Shown here: positions 23,801 through 38,311 of the stretch, piece after piece
Layout: each line of letters begins with the position of its first letter
How positions within the stretch are numbered: the stretch's first letter is position 1
Assembly: GCA_009792885.1 (NCBI GenBank)
Contig: WMCF01000033.1
Location: 1,429,344 to 1,493,343 of the forward strand
Origin: Eremophila alpestris peregrina
Taxonomy: Eukaryota > Chordata > Aves > Passeriformes > Alaudidae
DNA length: 64,000 nt
Reading direction: 5' to 3'
Position numbers and translations under genes: made by a program
The notes under the pieces: model-generated
Database searches by the model: none
Told to the model about the DNA's origin: nothing
Seen by the model: the letters and a program-made list of their open reading frames with translations, nothing else

Positions 23801-26800
23801 CATTCAGACCTAGGCCACTGTTGTGCCAGAAGCTGAGATGTGGCTGAGGGCCTTAAAACCTGCATCAGGCTGCAGGAGCTCCATGTTTCCTTGGGAAGCT
23901 CCCCTGAGTACACACCAACACACCTCCAGCCATGGAAGGATGAAAACTCCCTCTAACTCCCTCTAACTCCCTCCCTCCTCCTCCTAAAATAATGGCAGGA
24001 TCTTGTGTTTTCCCTCCTACAGAGAAGGACATCCAGAGGGCAGCAACGCCAACATGAAGGAAACACACAGAATAACACCCCTCCCTTACAACAGACCCCT
24101 CAGTTGGAGGCATCACTCTGTTAAATCAGATACACCTTCAAAATCTTCACAAGTGCTCTGCAAGCTGTCCTCTGTGGACAACACCCCACTTTCTACCAGG
24201 ACTGAGTTCCCCTCACAGGGCACACCAAGGTCACCCCCAGGCTCAGAGGCACAGCACATTCACAAACTCTGGGTCCTGGAATAAAGGCCCTGCCCAAAGA
24301 TACCCCAGCTGGCTCTGAACCCCACACCCTGCTCCACAGCAGAGGTTAGAGGCAAGAAGGTAGGAATGGCTCTTCCTTTAGGGATGCTGAGCTATCCACG
24401 TTGCTTTATTTACCCTGCCAAAGTCTTCACTTGGCATTTTTCCTTAAGAGTGAAATTTAGCACCAGCAAAATGCAACTGAGCTGAACTTCCATGGTACAA
24501 ACCTTGCAGTAATGTCATAGGAGGCAAGTGCAGACCTTATGCAAACCTGTTACAACAGGTAATAAACTACAAGATGTAGCAACTTGCTACAAGACATAAC
24601 AAGTTCCCTTAAATACTTGTTTTTACTAGCTCTCACATGCCTTTCATAGCTCTCATGTTTGAGAAACCTCTCCAACAGTCCCTGCTGGGGATGTCACTGG
24701 CTGTCACCAGATCCATAGAGGCAGGCATGGGGTCTCCTGGGCTGCACACCAAAGCAGGAAAACTATCTATCCTCCACATAATGACTGTACTTTTTGGCTT
24801 CCAGCATACACATCTGAAAAAGCTCTCATCAGTAGTATCTTGACAAGGAATAACATATGCTGGTCTTGTTTTGTATGCTATTGTTTTCTTGAACTTCCAC
24901 TGTGCTGTGTGCATGTGTGCACACAATCAGGTTTGCTGTACTTTTTGGCTGTCTGTCCACTGGTGCTGGAGCTGCTGCTGATTGAAGATCTGTCTCATTT
25001 TGATGCACCACACACTGGGGCACAGCTCAGCACCCTGCTCCTGATCCACAGCCCTTACCTGATTTTCAAACCCTCCATGCCTACTTATGCCTACAATGAC
25101 AAAGGATTTGTCTATCTCATGAAAACAAAACTAAACAATAAATCACATGCTAATTTGCTGAACTATTAGCAAAGTTGTGACCAGAAAAGACTGAACCTTC
25201 AGACAAGGTCAAAAACAAAGTAGAAATAGACACTAACTGCATCAAATCCACCCAAAATCTGAAACCCAGCCCTGTGCTCTCACTGCTGGAGCTTACTCCC
25301 AGACCGGGTCACTTTGCTGCTTCCCGACATGAGTCTGGTTCTTGTGGCTGAGTGCAAAGGCAGATCCCTGTCTTATAAAGCTTTTGAATACAGTGAAACA
25401 GCACTGTGGTAGATGCAGATGCTGCCTATAACCCAAAGTTTCCTTCAGAAATGTGTGAATCTGGCCTGCAATATTTGCAAAATTTACTCGGCAGTTATGT
25501 GGTATAAAGGCTGTGCAGACATTCAGGACATTGTACTTACTCTGTGTCCCCAAAGCAGGTGCTGGATACCTCTGGAACTCTAGGCCATAGTTTCTGAATC
25601 CAAAAACCTCTCTGCAACATAACCATGACTTCTCATAGGATGAAGGGGCTGCTCTTGGGAGGTCTTCTTCCTGCCTGGAGGCCAGCAGGGCCACCACCTA
25701 CAGCAGAGTGAGAACAATGGGGCAAGTAAAGGATCGAGGACTGGTTTAGGCCAAGATAGTCTGAAGGTTTGACAGGAATTAAGAGTAGTAGGGCTGAGTA
25801 ATAAAACTCAGCATTTTGTGCAAAGACTGGTTGGTTCAGATCTCTCTTCTAGTGAGCCTTAGAGGTAGATCTGTGGACAGTAAATATCCTGCCACAGGCC
25901 AGACTCCTATGTGAAGAAAAGTGCTGTGGTTCATGACTCCTCAGCCTGGCATCAAACTGGCTGCACTTGCCCACATCCAGCTGAGTGCCCTGCCCGTGGT
26001 GGGGACAGCCTGCCCACTGTGGGCAGATGTGTATCTGCTCTGCTGGAAAGGCCAAAGAATGTCCTGGTGTGCTCTTCAAAGTCCTCCCACTCTGAGGAAG
26101 GAGGAGGAATAGCAGAATGAGAGAAAGTATATGGGAAAATCAGGTTCATGGCTTACAACGGTATATTTTTTCTTTTTCTTGTTTCAAAGAGAAAGACTAA
26201 GCAGGCATTTACCATCTTTTTTTCTAAAAAGGGAAATGTCTGTTCCTACAGTGCCACCTTCAGTCCTTCTTTGCTTATAGTCTTAATTTTACCTAGACTG
26301 TTTAATTTTCTGAAGTTCTATTATTTCTGTTAGTAGAGGATCAAATAAAATAATTTATGTGCATTTCTCTTTGACAGTAGCTCATAATGCTAAAACGTAG
26401 CACTCTTCAGATCCAGGAGGCAATATCTGAACATTTCTGAACAGTGGTAAATGATTCTCTTGCATCCAAATATTTTCTGGACTGACAAAACAATCAGTTG
26501 TTTGCTGAGAAGGTAATGGGTGAGTAGCAGTGGGGGAGGAGGGGGACATGGAGCCAGTGTATTGCTAAGAAGGTGGGGTTTTACACAAAAAATGTGGTAG
26601 GTTCAGTGTGTGTTGTATGTAAGATATGGACCCATGGATATGAATGTCTACAGTGATAACACAAATTAATACACACAATAACAAATATAGGTGCTTCTGT
26701 CAACAATGCAGTTATCAAAAAATTATGGCAAACATATACTGGCAAGGTAATGTGCAGCTTAACATTTTGCTGAACATGCTTATCCTTGGAACTAATAAAT

Positions 26801-27642
26801 TTTATATCCAGACCATTCACTGCAACTATAGCAACTGTTTTATTAACAAATGCATAAATAGAATGAGAAATATATTCTTCTTATTTTTCATAATTGGAGC
26901 TCATTTTGATATGGGGATATCTAGTCAATAACTATACTTAAAGAAGTACTGTGTTGTTTCCAGGATATAAAGCTGGTGTCACACTCTTCTCCACACCAAT
27001 ACTGACAAAGACATCTGTGGTTAGCTTCTCAGCAAACAGAATTTTTTGAAGTTCATTAAGTAAAAGTGTTCCTGTCAGTACTTGTGCTGTGCTCACAGGA
27101 TCTTGTCCCCAGGCATTGAAGCTGATGTTGCATGTTCACAGTCTGCATCAAAGGCCATGGCTGACAGTGACCATGTGACCTTCAAGAGGCCACAACAAAA
27201 GGAAAGCAGAAGTTCCCACTTCATGGCAGAGCCTCACTGGAAGGTTTTGTGCTCAGTCCTGACCATTGCCAGAGCCTCTGTCTTCCCTGTGGTGAAGAAG
27301 GGAGCCAACTCTCCAACACCCGGGGCTCTCAGAGGCAGCACAAATGTTCTCTCATTTGTCTCTCAATACAAATGTTCTCAGCAGTGTCCTGTGCTGGCAT
27401 GAGGGGCTGAGGCCAGGGCTGTCAGACTCCCACAGCCAAGCACCAAGGGAGGGGTGGAAAGGAGCTGTTGTTCACTCACCTGTGAAGAAAGGAGGTGGCA
27501 GGAGCTTTCCAAGGAATCTGGGAGGAGCTGCAGCCCAATGCCTTGGGCATTCCTAAGGACAGAGAGGACAGAAGTCAAGGGGATGCTGGTTTGGTAGTTG
27601 GCTGCAATAACTGTCTTCATTTTATGTTGTGTGTGTACCTAC

Positions 27643-27644
<2 letters not shown>
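20831..27644. other. Intergenic, no gene supported
   Basis: Mostly AT-rich unique sequence with GC-richer patches near 23.7-24.3 kb and 27.1-27.6 kb. A short imperfect tandem of a CTCCCTCTAA unit lies at about 23949-23990. No frame above about 135 codons and no recognised motif. Confidence 0.5.

Positions 27645-27674
<30 letters not shown>
27645..27674 (+). repeat. (TG)15 microsatellite
   Basis: A run of about fifteen TG dinucleotides follows an imperfect GT stretch at 27626-27636. It is a simple repeat, likely variable in length. Confidence 0.95.
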
Positions 27675-27676
<2 letters not shown>

Positions 27677-27901
27677 TATGGGTGTAAATTTATTCAGAGT
27701 GCACAAATGTCTCCTGGTGCTTGCCAGAAACAAAGGTGAAATTCAGTCAGAGACTGAGGTATCTAAATTTAAGCACCTAATCACAAACATTTATTTGTGA
27801 GCTGGGCACCTCAGCTCCTACTGTAGTCAGTAGAGATCAGCAGTGATTCAGCTGCAAAGCATTGGTGTCTGATGGCATTAAGATGACCTGGAGTTTTTTG
27901 G

Positions 27902-27962
27902 CTGGCCTCCAACTGCTGCTCCAGAAGACCTAACTGGCCTCCAGCTGCTGCTCCTGTAGGTC
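27902..27962 (+). repeat. Imperfect 32-bp tandem duplication
   Basis: Two adjacent copies begin with 'ctggcctcca' and share 'ctgctgctcc'. They differ at a few positions. No known repeat family is indicated. Confidence 0.75.
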
Positions 27963-30900
27963 CTGTGTCACATCTGCAAGCCCCATCTTGATGCCCAAGG
28001 TAGCCTCAGGCATCTCAGTTACCACTTACTGCTGTTAGTAAGAGGGCAACTAAAGGGAACTTCTCAGTGTCTGCCTCACTGTGGACAGACTCAGCCTCCA
28101 GATCCCACCATCTCTGCTGAATATCCCTCCCCTGAGATTTACAGATTGGATCTTCACCATCAATAGTGGCAGTGTAGAAATCTCATCCACAGATATATTG
28201 GATGACTAATTTTAGTGTTCCAGGCTGAGTCCTGCCCAAAGTGTTTGTCACTTGGCAACACGCATTCCAGCTCATGACTCAGTTCCAGGAGGGAGCTGTA
28301 AAAATCCAGTTGCAGCATGCATAGGGGAAGGGTCTCAGTTTCCCCATCTCCCAAGGGATCTGTGCTGCCACGTGTGGGTGCTGGGGAGCACTGCTGCAGC
28401 TAAGGTCCAGGGAGAGAGTGAGCCTGAGATGAGCAGAGTGAGAGGGAAGGCATGGGCCACTGCCTGTCCTGGCATCAGGGAACCCCCTGGAGGTTCAGCC
28501 AGCAGGGCTTTGCTTGCTTCCAGCTCTGGGCAAGCTCTAGGGAAGCAGTAGGACCAGCTGGGAATCCATCCAGGCAAATTAAAAAAGGCTCTTTACCTGT
28601 CTTTGCTACTGGCCATCATGAGCAGGCCAGAGGGTCCAGCTGGGCAGAGATGGATGGTAGGTCACATAGATAGCACCTCTCTTGCTGACAATGCCCACAG
28701 CACTGTAGGATAGGAGAACCCAAGGACACTCAGTGCTACTTTGTGTGGACACATCTGGGGCATGTGGGGAGTATGGTAAAGGCACAAAATGTAGATGTGA
28801 ACTCTGGCTTGGGATGCTTTCCTGTGTCTGTCCCTGGAGCAATCTGATAAACACGGCCAGTGAGTCTGTGACTCCAAACCTCATGCATGAGGGTTTGTTC
28901 TAGCTAGTAAATTCATGCCTTATTTGTCTCCTGCCTTGAAGCAAACATAGCTGTGTTCATGTGCAAATGAATGTGACACACTGTGATTTCTATTTACTAG
29001 CATTTTATGCCCACACTACCCAGCATAAGCAGCTGAAAATGGTTTCTGGCACTGTTAGTTCAGACCTTAATGTAACTGCATCAAAGCTGACTTCTTCTAA
29101 TGGACTGAAATGCTGAAGTACTTATTTTAATTTAAATAATTTAGAAAATGAAACTAGAAATAGAGGCACTTCACCCAAATGCAGCACATATTGCCAGAAG
29201 AGCTGCCAAGGCTCAGTTGTTTCCTCCCAGCAGTGAGAGTCAATGCACCAGGGGACATAGCCCAAAATGTGTGTCCACAATCCCTGGACAGTCCCTACCA
29301 CAGCATCCCAAGCACAATTTCATACTTTATCCCATGTGTTGTAAGGAAATAACTTCACATGGATTCTACCAAGGATTACATGAAAAAGCTAAGATATTTT
29401 TTTTGCCTGCCAATAAAAAAGGACTTTCCCACAGTATATTACTACCAACATTCCACACTCAGGATGGGGCTCCTAAAAAGTGCATCTATCATCAGCTTCC
29501 AGAGGAGTGACCTTTCTCTTACTTTGCTTCTCTGTGCCATAAGAAAAAAGTAGAACAGATTATTGTTTGTTTGTGTCTCCAAAATATGTCATCAAAATAT
29601 CCACATATTTGGTATGAAAGTGAAGTTCTGTTCTAATATTTTATCTAAAACATAAGAACAACAAAGTGTCATTCATAGATGGCATCTGGTGTATTTTAAG
29701 ACCATATTTAGAAAAGGGACTGAAATGTCTCCATCTACTGCTTTAAGGCTCTCTCATTGATAAAGGGTTTATTTGCATTTATTCTGCCAAGTACATTCTG
29801 AACTCCACAGTACAAAACCCCTGCCTGTTAATTGATGTGGTATTTGAGCTTCAGATTAATATCCTCTTGATTGTTCTCCTGACAGGACTCCAATGAACCA
29901 AACAGAGCAGCTTTGCCTGGGAGGAACTCATAAAACATGAATTGGAGAGCCAGTCCATAAATAGAAGTAGCTCAGATTGTATATCCAGTCCATCACAGTA
30001 TTAAAAAAGTTCTCATCCAGGAAAAATGAGCGCACCCACTTCCTGCTGGAGACATTCATCCACCTTCAACTCAGCCCACTTGCTTCTTGGAACTGACATT
30101 AGTTCTAAACAAAACTGATGATCTGAAGCAGGGAGATTGCTTCATTTGATTTTGGTGGGTTTTTTTTCAAGGAGGGGAATAACAACATAGTGGGAGAACA
30201 TAAGCCAAAAGTTATTTCCTTAATTTCTCAGTAAAAAGTAAAATGAGTAGAGTAAACACAGGCAAATCCATGTAAGCACAAAAGCAAGCCATCCCAGGAG
30301 AGCATAAATGAGAGCTTATATAAGAGGCATTACACACCTCGTTATGGAATTCAAAACATTTGACAAGGCAAAGCCTGTTGAGATCTGTAAATAAAGTATG
30401 AATGTTGGTGCTTCAAGGCAAAAAATGAGAACAAGCAGATACCAAAGTATACAAAGGTGAGTTTAAGATCCTCCATCTAAAGTCTTTTAAAACACTCTAG
30501 AGGTGCCCAAGTTTTTCAATGACATCCTGTTCATTCAGTGCAGCAAAATGCTGAGCAAGGAAGAAGCAAACCTGATTGCTCAGACTGAAGAAATACTGCA
30601 GCAAAATTATTACCTTGGTATGTGAAGTGTCACTGTTGAACATAAACCTCTTTGGCTGTTGCTTAAATGAATGCAAGAGGAACTTATTAACATTTTTATT
30701 AAGAATAAATATGTTCTTGCTTATAATTTAGCAGCAAGGTGATATTGATAAAGGTCTAGTGAATGGAAGTGTCTCGTCGATGAGTCTTGTTTGTGCAAGG
30801 TTGCTAAAGCAGATTGTGCAGTCCTCAGTCCTGCAAGCAGATCTGCTCACTTTGGTGGGATGGCAAAGGTCTGCATCCCTTCCACTTCTATATGCATTGG

Positions 30901-32539
30901 AAGTTCAGAACCCCCAGCTATCTCAGCAAGGAGGGACAGCAGCACACTCAAGAATAGAGCACTTACACCCCTGCTACAGCCTGGTGTTGTCATTCCCAAA
31001 GACACCACAAACAGCTCCTAATCTCTCAAAATGTAATCAAAGCTGAGTCTCAAGAGAGATTAGTTGAATGCTCAGCTCAAGGGCACTTTTTGAAGGTGAA
31101 GGGCTCAACAAAACTCCCTTGCTTGCAAAATTCAAACCTGCTGCAACATAATATGAGCAACAATTTTAAAGCACTGATAAAGGGCAAACTAACTGATGAA
31201 ACTGCCTGTTTAGTAGAAAAAAGCAGGCTATATCTTTACTTGTAACAGAGTTTTTGCTTTTCATTTTTTAAAACTTCATGTTGTCTAGCAGAACATAACT
31301 TAGTATTCTATTTCTATACCTATCACAGAACCAGACAACAGAGCACTAATGGTAGAACAGCACATTATCAGATACCATACAAATTTACCTTAATGGAAGA
31401 ACTTTACATTACAGTTCATCCATTTGGACCACTAGCAATCTAATATTTCTTGATTCATCATGCTTTTAAAATAGGTTACCTCTGATTCTAATGCCAAAAT
31501 TAAACACACTCAGAGCCCTCTAGATAAAGGAAAATAATCTAATATTCTCATAATATAAAATAATGTGTTAAGTTAATCTCTAAATTTAAAAAACCCTTTG
31601 ATGTTACATTGGGTATACAGTACAGACTTACTGTAATTGGTCTCTCTTCTGTGCAATAGCTACCAAAGAAACATTCCCTGCAAAGCCTGTTATAGCTATA
31701 TTAAGAAAAATATAGAAAGATATATGCACTGGGCAGCAGTTTAAACTGAACAAACCTTTTTTTCTGCAGGAAGTGTGTGAGAGAAGTGCTTGAATGTCAC
31801 TGCTACCTTGGATTTGGAAGCCCAGCTCACCCCTCTTGGCATAGGTCAAACAGCTCAGGACTGTGACCCTGATGGGAGCAGGAAGTGAGTAGTATATGCT
31901 GGATGGATTCCTTTGTCCTTCTTCTTTCCCTCCCAAGGCAAGAGAAACATCAAAAAAAGTTTCATCCTAAAATGAGATCAGAAGACCACATACAGAGGAG
32001 AGAAAGTTTCACCAAAAAGCCACTTTCTTTGGTCTCAGCAGCAATTGCATGTCAAAGGCTTGACTGTGTTTGAGTAGGTAACTGAGCTGTCCATTGGAGT
32101 GGGGACTGTCTCTATATTCCCACCTGTAACAGCACCTGCAGTTAAACTGATCACAGGACTTTGCATACAGCATTTCTCCTAAGACAGAGCCACAGACATA
32201 TCCACTGAACAAATTTTAACACTTTCAGAAATCAGCCACATAGGGTTTGAAACAAGAGACCAAGGGTATAAATTTAAAACCAAACCTGCAAGTTGTTCCC
32301 TACAGGCAGCCAGGCACCCTCCTCCTGGTTTGGCCTTAGTCTCACACAGGTTTGGCAGAGCAGGGCTGTCAGTCCTGGGGCCTCATCCACAGCACTCCAG
32401 TGCCAATTCATTGCAGTTTTGCACTGGAGCATAATCATATGCTCTGGTTTGTTGTGAGTTCCTTTCCTAAAAGCTTCTCTGATTCAATCTGCCTTTGACA
32501 CTGAACAACCATTGAACTGATGCCTCTAAAAAACTATCC
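27963..32539. other. Intergenic, no gene supported
   Basis: GC-richer at 27.9-28.9 kb, otherwise AT-rich. The stretch 29750-29900 contains TTAATTGATG, AGATTAATATCC and TTGATTGTTC words typical of homeodomain/PBX sites. Frames of 90-120 codons (for example 29148-29510 plus, 31628-31936 minus) have no recognisable domain. Confidence 0.5.
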
Positions 32540-32840
32540 ACACTAACTCTTATGCCTCATTTCTGAGTGGCACTAGGGATTAATCCCTTACTGACAATGT
32601 TTATACTTAGAGGGATGGATTTTTTTATTGTATGCATTACCTCATAATTACTGACAGTGAATTTCATGTGCCATTTCATTAACCAGTCATCTCTGCAAAT
32701 CTGCTCAGACAACTTCAGGTCAGACTACACTGAGAAAATATTCTGGTTTAACATTTGCATTGCTGTGGCTCATTTCATTTTTCAAATTTTCTTACCACAT
32801 CCTTTATGTCTTAAGTGGCACAGTCATCAGCACAAATCAG
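32540..32840 (-). mobile_element. Probable ancient LINE scrap
   Basis: The plus-strand stretch around 32610-32700 contains 'gagggatgga', 'gcattacctca' and 'gaatttcatgtgccat' followed by 'ccagtcatctctgcaaat'. These resemble the reverse complement of a conserved block in old CR1-type LINEs. Divergence is high and edges cannot be set. A match search against a repeat library would decide it. Confidence 0.42.
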
Positions 32841-35800
32841 GTGATAACCCACCAATAGCCTCCTACTTTTCCCATTGTACAGCCATGGAACACCTGAACA
32901 TGAAGCAGGCCCAGAGTGCTCCTCCAAAAGCCTATGCCCTACACTCCCTTCCCCACTGTGTCCCTGCCCTTTGCAATGTGCCCCCTCACAGGCTGTGACC
33001 CTCCTTTCTCCTGGGTGCCATGGGGTGCAGACTGGGGGGACACATCAATACACACCAAAACTACACCCAGGACATTTCCAACCAGCAGCATGAGGTGACA
33101 GTGGCAAAGCTGGCCCAGGCCAGCTGCATAACATCTTTGGAAGAGAGAGGAGCACTTCACTCTGACTGTCCCTGTGACTCTGTCCTTAGGGACATCTTTG
33201 GTGTCAGGTTCTTGGGATTTTGTCTTGGGCCATTGATGAAGACAAGGATCCATGGAAAGAGTCTTCTTATGAGTGAGAAAATTGCTTCTTCCATCTCCCA
33301 CTGTCTATTCAATTCCACTGACTTTCTTGGTATGGATGTCAGACTTCTTAATTGGTAGTCTTTCAATTTATTCCTCATTCTTTTTTGAAGATCTGCGTCC
33401 CATTTGCAGCCTTCCATTATTTTGCCTTTAAGTGCTTTAAACTGCCTCTCAGACAGGACAATTGCAGTTCCCTAAAGCTCCTGCATGAATTTGTTCTGGT
33501 CCTGGGGAGAAGTTAGATGCAATTTGCTGGTTTATGCCAATCAGTTTCTGATGCTCATCTCCTGCAAAGAATGACTCCAGTGGGAGCCTCACTGACCTCT
33601 CCTGTAACCAGCACTAATAAAAACACATAATCTGGCTCTGCTGTAAGGTCCTGTATTCATAGGGTGCCTTTTCTACCCCTTCATAATCTATTGGTCCAGT
33701 TGACTTTCTGGGCAACTTTCTCCTTTGATGTTTTTAAAGCAGATTTTATAGCAGCTCTCCCACCTTTATACTAATTCCCCCTCTAAACCATCTATGCCTG
33801 TTTTACCCTAAAAAATTCCAACTTTTTTCATGTTGTCTTTTGTGCCTCCATTGTCTGCCTACCTCCTTGAGTTTGGATATTTGCACACCATAATAATAAT
33901 TTTAATTTAAACAGCATTAATTAGGCACAGCTTTTTTTTTTCAAACTTATGAAATACTTATTCTTAAGGAATTTTAATTTAAAAATTGTTATGTAAAAGA
34001 AAGACATAATTAAGAAGGAAATTTAATCTCTTTCTAAAGAGTAAATCTGTTTTCCATACACTACTGAAAGTTGTGTCTGTTACACACAACCTGAATTGGT
34101 GCTCTCAAATAAGTGTTTAAAGAGCTCATTAATTGTCATCTCCTCAGGATACAAAAGCTTGCTGTGGACTGGAAGAGAAAAAGGGTTTAATGAGGCCTGC
34201 CTTTTATTGCCATGACTCACTTCCTAAGTGCATGAAGGCAATGGCCACCTGAGCTGTTGTACAAATAGAGGGTAGCAACATCCTACAGCAGAACGTGAAC
34301 TGTTGTGTTCAGTTTTGCCTCTTGGGGTTCTGACTTTAAGAACCATGCCTGTGAAAGATAAGAGGCAATTTTTATCTCCTGAGGGAGCACAGGACCAAGG
34401 CTGTATCTGAGCTCCCATGCCCTCATGTCCAAGGTGACTCCTGTGGGAAGAGGGTGAATTGTAGCTCAGGTCCCCTTTGGCCCACAGGCTCCAATCACCT
34501 TCCTGCAGAATTCCAGACCCTGCAGAGGGACAGTGCACACTTGCATCTTCATTCAGTGGGATGCTGGGACACACTAGGGCATTTAGGCAGTCCCAGATTC
34601 TGCCAGACACTCTCAGGTACTGTGCTTGTGACCAAACCTGAGCACAGGATCAAAACCAGCTTGGGGCTGCTCTACTTCATGGCACACTGCAACAGCACAG
34701 TCTGGAACATCACCCACCCAGCACACAGGAAAAGGAGTCCAAACCTGGTCCACCATCCTGCCCCCAGGCATGAGGGACCTGTCCCTGCAGGTAGAGCAGA
34801 CTCACCCCAGCATCTAAAGGACACACAGGGAGCTTGTGTTGAAAGTGAAACAGCAGCCAATGTCCCAGTGACCATGTGCAGCAATGAGAAAACTTCAGCT
34901 CCTGTTTCAAAATCAACATTGAAACCAGAACAACCACCTCAAGAGCAGGCATGTAGGTCCAACTGCTTCTTTTTTAACAGATGTGAATAAGTGGCTCATG
35001 ACAACCAGGTGTGTGACTCCCATCAGCTGTGACACAATAGATTTTCAGGTGTATGGTCTGGTTCCCCACAAATCTGGGCGTCAGCTTGCAATGACACCTG
35101 CTATTCAAAAAGGAAGTGGCTTCAGCTGCTCACAGGAGGCAGTACCAAAAGTGTGCCAAAGAGGATTGCAGAAAACCTCACTGCAATCCTGCACATCCCT
35201 CAGGTCCTTCTCAAGTAGGCTTTGTTTGTTTCTTTTGAAATTTATCTCAGTCTTCTACAGAGATAAGAATGGGAGACAATATTACCAGGAGCTGGTGATT
35301 TTGTTCAGTTTGAGATCTAAGTAGAGAGGAAAATAAAATTTATTTGTCAGCTCTAACCTTTAGTGCTTAAGTCCCTAATACAGCACAAAAGTGACTCTAT
35401 TAGGGAAGGGAAAAACATTATCACAGCATTTAAAGGTTTGATCTCTCCCAGTGTACATGCAATAGAAGCTTAAACTTGGGTGCATTTCAAACAAGGATGA
35501 AAAACAAAATAGCCCAACAAAGTTCTTAAAACAAGGATGAGTAAGAAGTCTAGCAACCACAACAGATTACTTAATGTTATCCTGAAAACTCCTTCAGTAA
35601 TTTTTTTCTCCCACTAAAAGAAGCTCTATTAGAGATGCCTGAGAATGTACTTTTAGTTTTAGGTCACATTTGCATGATCATGCTGCAGGTAGATTATCAG
35701 GTGGTTTTCAGATTAAGCTGCTTTTGAACACCAAATCTATGATTTACAGGACTGAAAAATGCTACAGGTTACAACTTTAGCTGTACTTTTCCCAGATCCA

Positions 35801-38023
35801 AATAAAACTGCACAACAGGTAATATTCTCAAAGATCTGTAAATATTAAGTCTCAATAAGCAAATCACACAATTCAAGTTTCAGTGGAAAAGAACCACCTT
35901 GTGCTCAAGACTTAGAGGCATACTCCAATGAGTTAAAGTAAAATATCTCTGCTCAGAAATGACAACCAAGTTTTGCTTTCTATGGCCATCCTGTGCTTCA
36001 CTAGGTCTGGCAGGAGTTTTGATTACAAAACATTAGAGACAAATTGTATTGGAAACGTGAACAGAAGAAAAGGGATTTATAAATGTCTTTACAATATACT
36101 CCTTCACTATCTACAATAGGAAAAGCAGTCCTTTAACACCTCATCCAATTATTTGACCATGATGTTTTATAGAGCTGGTTTATGAAAATATTTACTCAGC
36201 ATTTATGTTTCATTCCAGTCTGGCATTTTCTGGGATACTTGCAGCATTTCCGGAGAATAAGGACATTTATTCCAAATACATGTCTGTGATCATATTATAT
36301 TAAAATTTTGTACAGTTCTTCCCTTTCTCATCCAGTTTACTCCCCACTAAATGAATGAGGGAAGAGAAAGATATTCACAAGTTTTATTCTAAAGATGGCT
36401 TCACAAAGGAGATCTTACATGTTTCTTCAACCAGCTGAGGACAGATTTTTCTGCTGATGAACGATCCCTTAATTGACTTCATTCAAACCACCCCAGGTGG
36501 GTGATTAAAAGATTGATTAGGGATTTGTCCCCTGCCTGTCAAGTCTGACTGCAGCTCACTTAGATTAATAGTGCATCTCTCCTCGAGCTGGAAAAGATAA
36601 TGCAGTGTGTGATTGACTGAAGTGTCCCTGGGTCAAATCAAATGGGACAAACTGATGCCACAGAGCCTCTCCTTGCCTGGCATACAATATTAGCTACTTT
36701 CCAATGCACAATAGATTTATCTCCCATTGCCCTACAGCATTCCATGACCACTGAATCAGAGAAAGAAAATCTCTTTAAAGGTGGGGAAATCAAATGGGAG
36801 GAAAGAAAGTAATCAACCAAAAAGATGGGTTTATTAACACTTGCTTACACACCAAGAACCAATTTTCCCCTGGAAAGATTTTTCTCTAAACACCCACTGG
36901 GTTTCAGCTCTCCTCACAGAAGTTTGGCATCTTTAACTAGCAGTTTCTGTCAGGACCACATGAAAGGTCATCACCTTGCATGCCCTAGTGTTCATCTAAA
37001 CCTTTCTGGGAATAAAACATTTGAAACTAATGTTGTTCCTTTATTGCTTAGAATCCAAAGCAGGATATTGCAACAGCAGGGAAGGTAGGAGATTGGTAGG
37101 ATTAATTTGAACACAGTAAATCAAAGACTTTCTCCCAGGAGGAAATTCCCACCTATCTGTTGCCTGCCTTCTGGGGTGAGGCAGTATGATGCCTGTTCCC
37201 CAAATGAAAAACTAGGAAATTATGAGAAAAGTCTTGTAATCAGTGGAGGCAATCAAAAAGTGGAATAAAAATGCTCCTCAAAAGTAGCTATCTCTCAAGT
37301 GAGATTCTGATTTCTGTTGGTAAAAAAAGGTCAGTGTCAGCAAGGATGGCTGCAGCAGCCTTTATGGCTGGTACCACGAGTACCAAAAATAGAGATTTCC
37401 ATTCCAGTGAAACAAAGTCCCTAAAAATAGAAAGTATGGCTTGAGATGAGGGTGTTTGTTTGGAAGAGGAAATTTATTGACAGCATCAGAGCAAACTCAG
37501 AGTGAATTGTAACCATCTCCAGGTGGAGAGCACTCAGTTTGCTGCTGGCCAAGGGTGAAGCAGACCTGGACTGAAGCAGTGTTTGCAGAGACTGAGGTGG
37601 GGATGAAGAGCCACTGCAGAGGTGCTCAGGAGTAGCTGAAGAATAATGATCATTGAAGAAAGCCCTGTGCTGAATCTCAGACTCTGAATAAAGCTTTTTC
37701 CTTTTCCCCACAGACAGCAGGCCTGGCTGACTGGTTTGTAGAAAGCCACAGCTCAGTTTTCAGAAATCCCTGTTCCAATCTGAGCCATCTTGATCCCCTG
37801 GGCAGCTGAACTGACCTCTCTTGTGCTGAGATCATTGCTCATCTGCAGCTCTGTCAAGAGACAAGCTGAGTCCTTTCTCATAGGAATTTCTGAAATACAG
37901 CCCGCCATCACTGACCTTTCTATTAAAAACAACATTAAACTGATTTCTCAGGCTCAGTACTCCTTGAGAACGAAATGCAAACTGTACATTTCTCAGGGAA
38001 GTGGCCACAAATAAAAGCATGTA
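32841..38023. other. Intergenic, no gene supported
   Basis: The longest frame is 178 codons on the plus strand (34454-34990). It is His/Pro/Ser-rich with no known domain and overlaps two minus-strand open frames. The AT-rich stretch 36470-36640 has GATTGATTAG, TAGATTAATAG, GATTGACTG and TCAAATC words that could be transcription-factor sites. Nothing else could be supported. Confidence 0.5.
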
Positions 38024-38154
38024 TTTGAACATTTGTCATTTGTGGATCCATGTCCCAGAGTGGAAGGGCATTCAAACCACTGCCTAAATACTCAGGCAGA
38101 GATTACAGCACAAGTTTTCTGGTATTGATTCACCGCTAAAATATGAAACAAGGC
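38024..38154 (+). repeat. Duplicated block, copy 1
   Basis: This 131-base block, starting 'ttgaacatttgtcatttg', is repeated at 38184 after 28 A and one N. Copy 1 has the more complex sequence at its 3' end (gattacagcacaag, gattcaccgct, aaggc), so it is the more trustworthy version. Confidence 0.95.
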
Positions 38155-38183
38155 AAAAAAAAAAAAAAAAAAAAAAAAAAAAN
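38155..38183 (+). repeat. Poly-A run ending in an assembly N
   Basis: Twenty-eight A are followed by a single N at 38183, the only ambiguous base noticed in the window. This marks an assembly join or an unresolved homopolymer. Confidence 0.95.
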
Positions 38184-38311
38184 TTGAACATTTGTCATTT
38201 GTGGATCCATGTCCCAGAGTGGAAGGGCATTCAAACCACTGCCTAAATACTCAGGCAGAGATTAAAGAAAAAGATTTCTGGTATTAATTCACCACTAAAA
38301 TATGAAACAAG

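Noticed and set aside
34454..34990. 178-codon plus-strand frame
   Set aside because: No motif, overlapped by open frames on the other strand (34224-34610, 34672-34952), and composition like random sequence with few stops.
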